Assembly: GCA_036924855.1 (NCBI GenBank)
Contig: JBAGRP010000001.1
Coordinates: 1,922,001-1,986,000 of the forward strand
Direction: 5' to 3'
Source: Nitrobacteraceae bacterium AZCC 2146
Lineage (GTDB): Bacteria; Pseudomonadota; Alphaproteobacteria; Rhizobiales; Xanthobacteraceae
Length of the DNA stretch: 64,000 nucleotides
The notes below the pieces were generated by a model. That model did not search any database. It worked only from the letters and a program-made list of their open reading frames with translations, and was not told the DNA's origin. Shown piece by piece: positions 50,879-60,550 of this stretch. The number at the start of each line of letters is the position of its first letter. Within the stretch, counting starts at the first letter, position 1. A program made the translations under genes and the position numbers.

Positions 50879-52507
50879 TTATTCCTTCTTGTCGATGTTC
50901 CAGAACACCGGGGTGGCGGCGCCGCCAATGACACCAGTCAGTGACTTCCGCCATATGCTGGGCAGCTGGTATTCGCCGAGCGGAATGTAGGTGACCTGTT
51001 CAAAGACCCGCTCCTGAACTTCAGCGGCAAGCTTCTTCTGCTCGTCCGGCGAGGTCGCGCGCGAGAACTTGTCGCGCAACTCTTCCAGCTTGGCGTCTTC
51101 AGTCCAGCCGAACCAGCCACCAGTGGTCTTGCCTTTGCCCGACGTCGAGACGTTGGAGATCGGGTTCAGAATGTCCGCACCAACCCAATTGGTGAAGAAC
51201 ATGTTCCAGCCGCCCTCCTTCGGCGACTTCTGGCTGGCGCGGCGGGTCACCACGGTCTGCCAATCGGTGGCCTGCACTTCAACCTTGAAACCGGCGTCAC
51301 GCAGTTGCTGCGCCACCACGATCGGTTGCGCCTTCAGCGTCGATACGTCGGTCGGTGCCATGATCACAACGGGCGTACCATCATAGCCGGATTCCGCGAG
51401 CGCCTTCTTGGCCTCCGCCAAGCCGTTGCCCTTGACCAGCGTTTCCGATCCAACCGCCGTCTCAAGCGGCGTGCCGCAGCCGAACACTGCGCCACAAACC
51501 TTGTAATAGTCGGCATTGCCGATCAGCGCGTCCAGAACCGGCTTCTGGCTCATCGCTAGGAACGCAGCGCGGCGAACCTTGATGTTATCGAACGGAGGAT
51601 AGAGGAAATTCATGCGGCCCAGCGTCTGGTAGCCGAGCTTGTTGAGGACCTCCATCTTGAGATCCTTGTCCTTGGCGAGCACCGGGATCATGTCGTACGG
51701 CGTGTTCTCCATGAAATCGATGTCGCCTGACTGCAGCGCATTCACCGCGGTCTGCGCGTCGGGCATCGTGATCCACTCAACACGATCGACCTTCACCACC
51801 TTGCCGCCGGCCGTCCAGCTCGCGGGCTCGGAGCGCGGCACATAGTCCGTATTCTTCTCGTAGACAGCCTTCACGCCCGGCTGGAATTCAGCCTGGACGA
51901 ACTTGAACGGGCCCGAACCGATCTGCTCAGAGATCGCCTTGTCCGCCGGCGTGTCGGCGAGGCGCTTCGGCATCATGAACGGCACCACCGACGACGGCTT
52001 GCCGATCGATTCCAGCACGAGGCCGTAGGGTTCCTTCAGCGTCAGCGTGACGGTCTTCGCGTCGGTTGCTTCCAGGCTCTTGGTGAAATCCATGAGCTTC
52101 TGGCCCATGCCGTCGCGCTTGCCCCAGCGTTGCAGCGAGGCGACGCAATCCTCGGCAGTCACCGGCTTGCCGTCGTGCCACTTCAGGCCATCGCGCAGCG
52201 TGAAAGTGTAGACCAGCTTGTCGTCGGAAACCTTGTAGCTCGCCATCTGCGGCTGAACCTTGAAGTTTTCATCCATCGCCAGCAACGTGTCGTAAACCAT
52301 GTAGCCGTGGTCGCGCACGATGTAGGCGGTGGTGATGATCGGATCGAGCACGCGCAGGTCGGAATGCATCACCGCCGAGATGGTCTTGCCGGCTGCCAGA
52401 GCCGGAAGTGAAAACGCCGGAAGCGCCAGTGCCGCCGCGACGATCACGCCGGACAGCGTCGATTTAGAAAACGCCGCGGAATGCCGCCAACGTGAGATGT
52501 AAGACAT
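50879..52507 (-). CDS. Dipeptide/oligopeptide-type ABC substrate-binding protein
   Basis: A 542-residue SBP_bac_5 protein with a signal peptide (GVIVAAALALPAFSLPALA). It has SDLRVLDPIITTAYIVRDHG at the start of the mature part, GLKWHDGKPVTAEDCVASLQ and NFLYPPFDNIKVRRAAFLAM. It captures peptides or similar compounds in the periplasm for the DppBC-DppDF-like importer encoded on the opposite strand from 54140. It is divergent from an M20 carboxypeptidase gene. GGAGAGACCG precedes the ATG. Confidence 0.92.
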   Translation of the reverse strand: MSYISRWRHSAAFSKSTLSGVIVAAALALPAFSLPALAAGKTISAVMHSDLRVLDPIITTAYIVRDHGYMVYDTLLAMDENFKVQPQMASYKVSDDKLVYTFTLRDGLKWHDGKPVTAEDCVASLQRWGKRDGMGQKLMDFTKSLEATDAKTVTLTLKEPYGLVLESIGKPSSVVPFMMPKRLADTPADKAISEQIGSGPFKFVQAEFQPGVKAVYEKNTDYVPRSEPASWTAGGKVVKVDRVEWITMPDAQTAVNALQSGDIDFMENTPYDMIPVLAKDKDLKMEVLNKLGYQTLGRMNFLYPPFDNIKVRRAAFLAMSQKPVLDALIGNADYYKVCGAVFGCGTPLETAVGSETLVKGNGLAEAKKALAESGYDGTPVVIMAPTDVSTLKAQPIVVAQQLRDAGFKVEVQATDWQTVVTRRASQKSPKEGGWNMFFTNWVGADILNPISNVSTSGKGKTTGGWFGWTEDAKLEELRDKFSRATSPDEQKKLAAEVQERVFEQVTYIPLGEYQLPSIWRKSLTGVIGGAATPVFWNIDKKE

Positions 52508-52805
52508 CGGTCTCTCCTGACTTGAATCTGATCATCGGTCGATGATTCATTATGCAGCGCGATAGAATTTTAGGCGCTACCACGCGCTGTCACTTTATCT
52601 TTTAGACATCAAAGACTTGCACCAAGCGTGCGGCGCGTCAATCGGGTTTTCGTTTCGTCGTTTCCGCGTTGTGCGTGACACGCTGCGCAGATTTGCAAAC
52701 ACAAATCCACTGCTGATAAGTGTCGCCACGCGTCGTGCGATGTACGCACCGCGTGACGCCTCTGCAGACCCACGACCAAAATTCTCATCTACAAGGAATC
52801 TCTCG
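52508..52805. other. Divergent promoter region
   Basis: A 298-bp region between the binding protein and the M20 peptidase genes. No operator-like palindrome was picked out. Confidence 0.4.
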
Positions 52806-53939
52806 ATGAATCCCGCCAACCTTCCGTTCGATACCGAAGAGATGCTGCAGGGCCTGCGCACATGGGTCGAGTGCGAAAGCCCGACCTGGGATGCGAACGC
52901 CGTCAACAGCATGCTCGATCTCGCCGCGCGCGAGATGGCGATCATGGGTGCGACCATCGAACGCATCGCCGGACGAATGGGCTTTGGCGGCTGCATCCGC
53001 GCCCGCTTCCCGCATCCGAAATTCGGTGAGCCCGGCATCCTAATCGCGGGCCATATGGATACCGTGCATCCGGTCGGCACCATCGAGAAGCTGAAGTGGC
53101 GCCGTGAAGGAACCAAGTGCTACGGCCCCGCGATCTGCGACATGAAGGGCGGCAACTACCTGTCGCTGGAAGCGATCCGCCAGTTGGCGCGCGCCTCGTT
53201 CACCACGCCGCTGCCGATCACCGTGCTGTTCACGCCCGACGAGGAAGTCGGCACGCCGTCCACGCGCGACATCATCGAAGCGGAAGCCGCGCGCAACAAA
53301 TACGTGCTGGTGCCCGAGCCCGCCGGCCGCGGCGGCCAGGGCGTCGTCACCGGCCGCTATGCGATCGCTCGTTTCAATCTCGAGGCGATCGGCAAGCCCA
53401 GCCATTCCGGCGCGACGTTGTCCAACGGACGCTCCGCGATTCGCGAGATGGCGCGTCAGATCATCGCCATCGACGGGATGACCGGTCCGGATTGTACCTT
53501 CAGCGTCGGCATCGTGCATGGCGGCCAGTGGGTCAACTGCGTGGCCTCGTCCTGCACCGGCGAAGCGCTCAGCATGGCGAAGCGGCAGGCCGATCTCGAT
53601 GCCGGCGTCGAGCGCATGCTGGCGCTGAACGGCACCGCCAACGACGTCACCTTCAAGGTGACGCGCGGCGTCACGCGGCCGGTCTGGGAGCCGGATGCCG
53701 GCACCATGGCGCTGTATGAAAAAGCCAGGGTCATCGCCAAAGGCCTCGGCGTCGATCTGCAGCACGAGAGCTCCGGCGGCGGCTCCGACGGCAACTTTAC
53801 CGGCGCGATGGGCATTCCGACCCTCGATGGTCTCGGCGTCCGCGGCGCCGACATGCATACGCTGGGCGAGTTCATCGAAGTCGACAGCCTGGTCGAGCGC
53901 GGCCGCCTGATGGCCGGATTGCTGGCGACGCTGGATTAA
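52806..53939 (+). CDS. M20 family metallopeptidase (glutamate carboxypeptidase-like)
   Basis: A 377-residue protein from the ATG at 52806 (AAGGAATCTCG upstream). Metal ligands are seen in AGHMDTVHP (His83, Asp85), ICDMKGG (Asp) and TPDEEVG (catalytic Glu and ligand Glu). ESSGGGSDGNFTGAMGIPTL precedes the C-terminal MHTLGEF His. It matches the CPG2/carboxypeptidase G2 branch that cleaves C-terminal glutamate or related amide bonds. It probably acts on the imported substrate inside the cell. Confidence 0.88.
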   Translation: MNPANLPFDTEEMLQGLRTWVECESPTWDANAVNSMLDLAAREMAIMGATIERIAGRMGFGGCIRARFPHPKFGEPGILIAGHMDTVHPVGTIEKLKWRREGTKCYGPAICDMKGGNYLSLEAIRQLARASFTTPLPITVLFTPDEEVGTPSTRDIIEAEAARNKYVLVPEPAGRGGQGVVTGRYAIARFNLEAIGKPSHSGATLSNGRSAIREMARQIIAIDGMTGPDCTFSVGIVHGGQWVNCVASSCTGEALSMAKRQADLDAGVERMLALNGTANDVTFKVTRGVTRPVWEPDAGTMALYEKARVIAKGLGVDLQHESSGGGSDGNFTGAMGIPTLDGLGVRGADMHTLGEFIEVDSLVERGRLMAGLLATLD

Positions 53940-54139
53940 TGCACAACGGCACAACGTTGCCGCGCCGGGAACCCGGCGCGGCAACTGTGGCGGTGGCACA
54001 GGACTTGCTCATCACGGGCATTAGGCAAGTTGCGACAGTGAGGACTATGACAAACGTGTGCAGCGAGCCCGCGACGTTCCCGATCAACCCGCGCCAGACG
54101 TTCGTGACGTCCGGTGCTATTGGCCGATAGGAACGCTCC

Positions 54140-55081
54140 ATGCTCGGATATCTCATTCGCCGAATTCTCGCCGCTATCCCCGTCATGGGCGTGGTGGCAC
54201 TGTTCGTATTTCTTTTGCTGCGGCTGACGCCTGGCGATCCCGCCGCGATCATCGCGGGCGACTCGGCGACGCCGGAACAACTTGACCGCATCCGCGCCCA
54301 GCTCGGCCTCAACGAGCCGCTCTACACCCAGTTCTTCACCTGGGTCGGCCGCCTGCTGCATGGCGATCTCGGCGTCTCGCTGATTTCCAATGTGCCGGTG
54401 GCGCAAATGATCGGCCAGCGTGTCGAGCCCTCGCTCAGCGTCGCACTGAGCGTCATGCTCGTTTCCATTATCGTTGCGGTCCCGCTTGGCGTCATCGCGG
54501 CATGGAAGCACGGCACCTGGATCGACCGTTTTGTGATGGCACTGTCGGTCATTGGATTCTCGGTGCCGGTGTTCGTGATCGGTTACGTGCTGATCCAGGT
54601 CTTCGCCATCGAATTGCGGTGGGTGCCTGTGCAGGGCTTCCGCAGCATCTTCCGCGGCTTTGGTCCGTTCTTCGAACGCATCATCCTGCCGACCGTCGCG
54701 CTGTCCTTCATCTATGTCGCGCTGATTGCGCGCATGACACGCGCCGCGATGCTCGACGTGCTCGGCGAGGACTATGTCCGCACCGCGCGCGCCAAGGGCA
54801 TCAATGAGAGCGGCGTGCTGCTGCGTCACGCGCTGCGCAATGCCGCCGTGCCTGTCATCACAGTGATCGGCACCGGCTTCGCGCTGCTGATCTCCGGCGT
54901 CGTCGTCACCGAAAGCGTATTCAACCTGCCCGGCGTCGGGCGTTTGACGGTGGATGCAGTGCTGGCGCGCGATTTCCCCGTGATCCAGGCCATGATCCTG
55001 CTGACCTCAGGGGTTTATGTCGCGGTCAATCTGCTGATCGATCTCGCCTACTCGCTGCTCGATCCCAGAATTCGTTACTAG
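54140..55081 (+). CDS. DppB-type ABC permease
   Basis: A 313-residue permease with six predicted helices, beginning MLGYLIRRILAAIPVMGVVA. The EAA-like loop is AARAKGINESGVLLRHALRNAAVP-like (RTARAKGINESGVLLRHALR). LRLTPGDPAAIIAGDSATPEQ and GGVVTESVFNLPGVGRL-type motifs match DppB/GsiC. It starts 201 bp after the M20 gene and is followed 13 bp later by its partner permease. Confidence 0.93.
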   Translation: MLGYLIRRILAAIPVMGVVALFVFLLLRLTPGDPAAIIAGDSATPEQLDRIRAQLGLNEPLYTQFFTWVGRLLHGDLGVSLISNVPVAQMIGQRVEPSLSVALSVMLVSIIVAVPLGVIAAWKHGTWIDRFVMALSVIGFSVPVFVIGYVLIQVFAIELRWVPVQGFRSIFRGFGPFFERIILPTVALSFIYVALIARMTRAAMLDVLGEDYVRTARAKGINESGVLLRHALRNAAVPVITVIGTGFALLISGVVVTESVFNLPGVGRLTVDAVLARDFPVIQAMILLTSGVYVAVNLLIDLAYSLLDPRIRY

Positions 55082-55094
55082 GAATCCGTATCTG

Positions 55095-55979
55095 ATGGCG
55101 ATCGACTCCCTTCCCAACGCAGCCCTTCCCTCGCGCAGCGGCCCGTCGCTCGGCTTTCTCACGGCGACGCCGATCATCGCGGTGGCGACGGTCTGCCTGA
55201 CGCTGGTTATTTTGTCGGCGATCTTTGCACCGTGGCTGACGTCGCATGACCCGCAATTGCTGGCGCCGGCCCTGCGGCTGAAGCCGGCCAGTTCGGAATA
55301 TCTGCTCGGCACCGACGCCTATGGCCGCGATGTGCTGGCGCGCATTCTGTACGGCGGCCGCATCTCGCTGCTGATCGGCCTTGGTTCCGCCGCGGTCAGC
55401 ATCGCCGTCGGTCTGCTGATCGGTCTGGTGTCCGGCTTCTTCAAATGGGTTGATGCCATCTTGATGCGCGTCATGGACGGCCTGATGGCGATGCCGAGCG
55501 TTCTGCTGGCCATCGCCGTGGTGTCGCTATCCGGCGCCAGCCTGACCACCGTGCTGATCGCGATCACCATTCCGGAAATTCCGCGCGTCGCCCGGTTGGT
55601 GCGCTCTGTGGTGCTGTCCGCGCGCGAAGAACCCTATGTGGAAGCCGCGATTTCGCTGGGCACCAGCATGCCGAAGATCATGTGGCGCCATCTGATGCCG
55701 AACACCGTCGCGCCGCTGATCGTCCAGGGCACTTATGTGGCGGCGTCCGCGATCCTCACCGAGGCGATCCTGTCGTTCCTCGGCGCCGGCATCAGCCCGG
55801 AAACGCCGACCTGGGGCAACATCATGGCTGAAGGCCGTGCGTTCTTTCAGATCAAGCCGTCGCTGATCTTCTGGCCCGGCCTGCTGCTGTCGATCGCGAT
55901 TCTATCCGTCAATCTGATCGGCGACGCCGCGCGCGATGCGCTCGATCCCCGCATGAAGCAGCGGGAGAGCGGCAAATGA
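55095..55979 (+). CDS. DppC-type ABC permease
   Basis: A 294-residue permease. An N-terminal extension leads to a membrane helix (IIAVATVCLTLVILSAIFA). LLGTDAYGRDVLARILYGGR is the family signature, and EAAISLGTSMPKIMWRHLMP is the coupling loop. It forms the second half of the membrane channel. ATGA couples it to the fused ATPase gene. Confidence 0.93.
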   Translation: MAIDSLPNAALPSRSGPSLGFLTATPIIAVATVCLTLVILSAIFAPWLTSHDPQLLAPALRLKPASSEYLLGTDAYGRDVLARILYGGRISLLIGLGSAAVSIAVGLLIGLVSGFFKWVDAILMRVMDGLMAMPSVLLAIAVVSLSGASLTTVLIAITIPEIPRVARLVRSVVLSAREEPYVEAAISLGTSMPKIMWRHLMPNTVAPLIVQGTYVAASAILTEAILSFLGAGISPETPTWGNIMAEGRAFFQIKPSLIFWPGLLLSIAILSVNLIGDAARDALDPRMKQRESGK

Positions 55980-57664
55980 GTGAGCCAGTGAAAACGAACG
56001 TGAACACCAAGCCGCTGGTTCTGGAAATCGATAATCTTGTCGTCGGTGTCGGCAAGACCGGCGCCGGCAAGAAGATCATCGACGGCATCTCGCTGCAGGT
56101 GCGTCAGGGCGAAACCCTGTGCGTGGTCGGCGAAAGCGGATCCGGCAAATCGGTGACCTCGCTTGCCACCATGGGCCTGCTGCCGAAGGATTCGCTGAAA
56201 GCCACCGGCGGCAGCATCAAGCTGGTCGGCGAGAATGTGCTGGAAGCCAGCGACCGCCGTTTGCGACAGCTCCGCGCCACCACCATGGCGATGATCTTCC
56301 AGGAGCCGATGACGGCGCTCAATCCCGTCGTCCCGGTCGGCAAGCAGATCGACGAGGTGCTGCGCACCCACACCGATCTCGATTCCGCCGCGCGCCGCGC
56401 GCGGATTCTCGAAATGATGGACCAGGTGCGGCTGCCCGACGTGAAGCGCATCTTCGGATCGTTTCCGCATCGGCTGTCCGGCGGTCAGCGCCAGCGCATC
56501 ATGATCGCGATGGCCCTGGTGCTGGAGCCCAAGCTCCTGATCGCCGACGAGCCGACCACCGCGCTCGACGTCACCACCCAGAAGCAGATCCTCACCTTGA
56601 TCCGCGACCTGCAGAAGGATCACGGCACCGCGGTGCTGTTCATCACCCATGACATGGGCGTGGTCGCCGAGATCGCCGACCGCGTCGCGGTGATGCGTCA
56701 GGGCCGGCTGGTGGAAACCGGCACGCTCGACGGCATCCTGCGCGCGCCCACCATGGACTACACCCGCAACCTGCTGTCGGCGGTGCCGAGCCTGGTGCCG
56801 CGCGCACCGCGCGTTCAGGAAGGCTTCAATCCGGTGGTGCTGGAAGCCAACGAACTCGGCAAGGTCTATCGCGAGCGCTCGTTCTTCGGCAAAGCCCGCG
56901 AAGTCGCCGCCGCCCAGGACGTCACGCTGACGCTGCGCAAGGGCCGCACGCTGGGCATCGTCGGCGAAAGCGGCTCCGGCAAATCCACCGTGGCGCGCTG
57001 CATCGTGCGCCTGATCGATCCGACCTCGGGCGGCGTTCGCCTCGCCGGCCGCGAAATATCCGATCTCTCGCGCCGGACGCTGCAGCCGCATCGCCAGAAG
57101 ATCCAGATCATCTTCCAGGACCCGTATCGCTCGCTCAATCCGCGCATCACCATCGGCGAGTCCATTGCGGAGGGCCCGCTCAATTACGGCGTCAAGCACA
57201 AGGTCGCGATGGCAAAGGCCCGCGAATTGCTCGAGCTGGTCGACCTGCCCGCCGACGCGGTGTCGCGCTATCCGCATCAGTTCTCCGGCGGCCAGCGCCA
57301 GCGCATCGCGATTGCGCGCGCCTTGGCCCTGGAGCCGGACGTGCTGGTCGCCGACGAAGCCTGCTCCGCGCTCGATGTTTCCGTGCAGGCGCAGGTGCTG
57401 CGGCTGCTCGACGACATCCAGACCCGGCTTGGCATCGCCTTGCTGTTCATCACCCACGATCTCCGCGTCGCGGCGCAAATCTGCGACGACGTCGCTGTGA
57501 TGCAGCATGGCAAGGTCGTCGAACAGGGCCCCGCCGGCGAAGTCCTCACAAATCCGCAACAGGCCTATACCCGCCAGCTGCTTGACGCGGCGCCCGGACG
57601 GGGATGGGATTTCGCCAACTTCCGGCCGGTCGCGCCGGTCGTGATGGAGAGCGCGGCGATCTAA
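55976..57664 (+). CDS. Fused DppD-DppF ABC ATPase
   Basis: A 562-residue protein with two complete ABC domains. Walker A motifs are GESGSGKSV and GESGSGKST; signatures are [15 protein letters not shown] and [15 protein letters not shown]; Walker B is [11 protein letters not shown] and [11 protein letters not shown]. The second domain has EACSALD in place of EPTSALD; the catalytic Glu is kept. Tandem DppD-DppF fusions are common in this importer class (GsiA/YejF-like). It powers the peptide-type importer. Confidence 0.93.
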   Translation: MSEPVKTNVNTKPLVLEIDNLVVGVGKTGAGKKIIDGISLQVRQGETLCVVGESGSGKSVTSLATMGLLPKDSLKATGGSIKLVGENVLEASDRRLRQLRATTMAMIFQEPMTALNPVVPVGKQIDEVLRTHTDLDSAARRARILEMMDQVRLPDVKRIFGSFPHRLSGGQRQRIMIAMALVLEPKLLIADEPTTALDVTTQKQILTLIRDLQKDHGTAVLFITHDMGVVAEIADRVAVMRQGRLVETGTLDGILRAPTMDYTRNLLSAVPSLVPRAPRVQEGFNPVVLEANELGKVYRERSFFGKAREVAAAQDVTLTLRKGRTLGIVGESGSGKSTVARCIVRLIDPTSGGVRLAGREISDLSRRTLQPHRQKIQIIFQDPYRSLNPRITIGESIAEGPLNYGVKHKVAMAKARELLELVDLPADAVSRYPHQFSGGQRQRIAIARALALEPDVLVADEACSALDVSVQAQVLRLLDDIQTRLGIALLFITHDLRVAAQICDDVAVMQHGKVVEQGPAGEVLTNPQQAYTRQLLDAAPGRGWDFANFRPVAPVVMESAAI

Positions 57665-57672
57665 CTTCTTCC

Positions 57673-57797
57673 GTCATTCCGGGGCGCGAGCAGCGACAGC
57701 TGCGAGCGAGCCCGGAATCCATAACCACCGCCGGGATTATGGATTCCGGGCCTGCACCCCAGCCGGCTACGCCGACTGAAGTGCATCCCGGAATGAC
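57673..57797. repeat. Dispersed palindromic repeat, copy 1
   Basis: Outer arms GTCATTCCGGG (57673-57683) and CCCGGAATGAC (57787-57797) enclose an inner perfect 14-bp stem, CCCGGAATCCATAA with TTATGGATTCCGGG (57711-57724 and 57737-57750). The left side carries CGCGAGCAGCGACAGCTGCG and the following AGCGAGCCCGGAATCC. It lies between the ATPase gene and the M81 peptidase gene. A second copy lies at 61967-62120. Confidence 0.88.
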
Positions 57798-57837
57798 AAA
57801 TTCCTTGGCAATGAAGCTCTGACCCTGAGATGAATTC

Positions 57838-59373
57838 ATGACCCGTATCGCTGTCGGCGGCTTCCTGCACGAGACCAATACCTTTGCGCCGACTAAGGCG
57901 ACCTATGATGACTTCGTCCATGCCCGCGGCTGGCCGGCGATGTCGATCGGCGCCAAGCTGCTGGAGAACCTGCGCGACATCAATGTCGGCATGGCCGGCT
58001 TCGTCGATGTCGCCGAGAAAGAAGGCTGGGAGCTGGTGCCGACAATCTGGTGCGCGGCGAGCCCGTCGGCGCATGTCACCGAAGACGCCTATGAGCGCAT
58101 CGTCAAGGTCATGGTCGATGGCATCAAGGCCGCCGGCGACATCGACGGCGTCTATCTCGACCTGCACGGTGCCATGGTCACCGAACATCTCGACGATGGC
58201 GAAGGCGAGATCGCCCGCCGTGTCCGCGAAGCGATTGGCCCTGACCTGCCCTTCGTCATGAGCCTCGACCTGCACGCCAATGTCACACAGCAAATGGTGG
58301 ACAACACCGACGCGCTGGTGGCCTACCGCACCTATCCCCATGTCGACATGGCCGACACCGGTCGCGCTTCCGCGCGCCACATGGCATTGCTGCTAAGCTC
58401 AAAGCACAAATTCGCAAAGGCGTTCCGGCAGTTGCCGTTCCTGATTCCGATCAGCTGGCAGTGCACCAATGACGAGCCCTGCAAGAGCATCTATGAAAAG
58501 CTCGCCGCCCTGGAAGACGACGCGGTGCCGACGCTGTCCTTCGCGCCGGGTTTCCCGGCGGCGGATTTTTCCGACTGCGGGGCCAGCGTCTTCGCCTATG
58601 GCATCACCCAGGCCGATGCCGAAGCCGCCGCCAATACGATTACGGCCATCATCGCCGGCCATGAAGACGATTTCGACGGCCGCATCTTCACCCCCGACGA
58701 AGGCGTGCTGTTTGCAATGGATCTGGCGACGCGCTCGTCGAAGCCGGTGGTCATCGCCGATACCCAGGATAATCCCGGCGCCGGCGGCGATTCCGACACC
58801 ACCGGCATGCTGCGCGCGCTGGTGAAGAACAATGCCACCAACGCCGCGATCGGCCTGGTCGTCGATCCCGCCTCCGCCGAGGCCGCGCACGCGGCCGGTG
58901 AAGGCGCGACCATCACGATTGCGCTCGGCGGCAAGTCCGGCATCCCCGGCGACGCGCCTTACGAGAACACGTTCATCGTGGAGAAATTGTCCGACGGCCA
59001 GTTCGTCGCGCCGGGCCCGTATTTCGGCGGCACCAAGATGAACCTCGGCCCCTCGGCCTGCCTGCGGATCGGCGACATCCGCATCGTCGTCGGCTCGCGC
59101 AAGGTACAGCTCGCGGACCAGGCGATGTACAGTTTCGTCGGCATCGATCCCACCAAGCAGTCGATCCTCGTCAACAAGAGCTCGGTGCATTTCCGCGCCG
59201 ACTTCGAGCCGATCGCCGAGAAGATCATCATCTGCGCCGCGCCCGGCGCGATGCCCGCCGACACCTCGATGCTGCCGTGGACGAAGCTGCGCTCCGGCGT
59301 CCGCCTCAAGCCGAACGGCCAGCCCTTCGCACCCCAGACCTCCTCTCCCGCACTCGTGCCTGTGAACGGATAA
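57838..59373 (+). CDS. M81 family metallopeptidase (MlrC-like)
   Basis: A 511-residue protein with RIAVGGFLHETNTFAPTKAT at the start, VYLDLHGAMVTEHLDDGEGE and FVMSLDLHANVTQQMVD, and QDNPGAGGDSDTTGMLRALV. These are the His/Asp/Glu ligands of the MlrC/DUF1485 family, named after microcystinase C. It probably hydrolyses short peptides or peptide-like amides. It sits among import and hydrolysis genes; the next M20 gene starts 4 bp later. Confidence 0.92.
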   Translation: MTRIAVGGFLHETNTFAPTKATYDDFVHARGWPAMSIGAKLLENLRDINVGMAGFVDVAEKEGWELVPTIWCAASPSAHVTEDAYERIVKVMVDGIKAAGDIDGVYLDLHGAMVTEHLDDGEGEIARRVREAIGPDLPFVMSLDLHANVTQQMVDNTDALVAYRTYPHVDMADTGRASARHMALLLSSKHKFAKAFRQLPFLIPISWQCTNDEPCKSIYEKLAALEDDAVPTLSFAPGFPAADFSDCGASVFAYGITQADAEAAANTITAIIAGHEDDFDGRIFTPDEGVLFAMDLATRSSKPVVIADTQDNPGAGGDSDTTGMLRALVKNNATNAAIGLVVDPASAEAAHAAGEGATITIALGGKSGIPGDAPYENTFIVEKLSDGQFVAPGPYFGGTKMNLGPSACLRIGDIRIVVGSRKVQLADQAMYSFVGIDPTKQSILVNKSSVHFRADFEPIAEKIIICAAPGAMPADTSMLPWTKLRSGVRLKPNGQPFAPQTSSPALVPVNG

Positions 59374-59377
59374 ACAC

Positions 59378-60550
59378 ATGCCCACACTCGACCGCATCGA
59401 AGGTTTCGCCGACGAACTCACCGCGATCCGCCGCGACCTGCACGCCCATCCGGAAATCGGCTTCGAGGAAGTCCGCACCTCCGGCATCGTCGCCGACAAG
59501 CTGACGTCGTGGGGCGTCGAGGTGCATCGCGGCCTTGGCGGCACCGGCGTGGTCGGCGTGCTCAAGGGCAAGGGCACCGGCTCGAAGCGGATTGGTCTGC
59601 GCGCCGACATGGACGCGCTGCCGATGGAAGAGAACACCAACCTGAAATGGCGCTCGACGATTCCGGGCCGCTTCCATGGCTGCGGCCATGACGGCCACAC
59701 CACCATGCTGCTCGGCACCGCGCGCTATCTCGCCGAGACCCGCAATTTCGACGGCACCGTGCACTTCATCTTCCAGCCCGCCGAAGAAGGCCTCGGCGGC
59801 GCCCGCGCCATGATCAAGGACGGGCTGTTCAATCAATTCCCCTGCGACGAGATCTACGGCCTGCACAACGCGCCGGACATGAACCACGGCGAGATCGCGA
59901 TCTTCCCCGGCCCCGGCATGGCCGCTGCCGATTTCTTCGACATCACCATCAACGGCTATGGCGCCCACGGTGCGATGCCGGAGCGCTCCAAGGATCCCGT
60001 CGTGATCGCCATGGCGCTCGGCCAGGCGATGCAGACCATCGTCAGCCGCAACGTCAACCCGTTGCAGTCGGCGGTGCTGTCGATCACCCAGATCCACGCC
60101 GGCTCGGCCTACAACGTCATTCCCGGCGATGCCAAACTGTGCGGCACCGTGCGCACCTTCTCCGAAGAGGTTCGCCTGCAGATCCGCGAGCGCATGCGGG
60201 CGCTGGCCGCCGGTATGGCGATCGCGTTCGATGTCGAGATCAAGGTCGACATCCGCGACGGCTTCAGCGTGCTGGTCAATCAGGAAGAGCAGGCCAAGGT
60301 GGTCGAGGAAGTCGCCAGGACCGTGGTCGGCGACAAGAACGTCTTCACCAAGTCACGGCCGAAAATGGGCAGCGAGGATTTCGCCGACATGCTGCACGCC
60401 GTGCCCGGCGCCTATTTCTGGCTCGGCCAGGAAGGCTCGGTGCCGGTGCACAATCCCGGTTACTACCTGGACGACAAGATCCTGCCGATCGGCGCCAGCA
60501 TGTTTGCGCGGATCATCGAAACGCGACTGCCGGTCGCCGCCCATGGCTGA
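59378..60550 (+). CDS. M20D amidohydrolase (hippurate hydrolase-like)
   Basis: A 390-residue M20/amidohydrolase with RRDLHAHPEIGFEE, RADMDALPMEE, GCGHDGHTTMLLG, FQPAEEGLGGARAMIKDG and the C-terminal KMGSEDFADML. These are the metal and catalytic residues of hippurate/indole-acetyl-amino-acid hydrolases. It removes acyl groups from amino acids. It overlaps the amidase gene by eight bases. Confidence 0.93.
   Translation: MPTLDRIEGFADELTAIRRDLHAHPEIGFEEVRTSGIVADKLTSWGVEVHRGLGGTGVVGVLKGKGTGSKRIGLRADMDALPMEENTNLKWRSTIPGRFHGCGHDGHTTMLLGTARYLAETRNFDGTVHFIFQPAEEGLGGARAMIKDGLFNQFPCDEIYGLHNAPDMNHGEIAIFPGPGMAAADFFDITINGYGAHGAMPERSKDPVVIAMALGQAMQTIVSRNVNPLQSAVLSITQIHAGSAYNVIPGDAKLCGTVRTFSEEVRLQIRERMRALAAGMAIAFDVEIKVDIRDGFSVLVNQEEQAKVVEEVARTVVGDKNVFTKSRPKMGSEDFADMLHAVPGAYFWLGQEGSVPVHNPGYYLDDKILPIGASMFARIIETRLPVAAHG

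Noticed and set aside
55847..57559. A 570-codon open frame opposite the fused ABC ATPase
   Set aside because: Composition (His, Arg, Ala, Gly) and full overlap with a well-supported gene mark it as an antisense artefact; the same holds for the long frame at 58399-59718.
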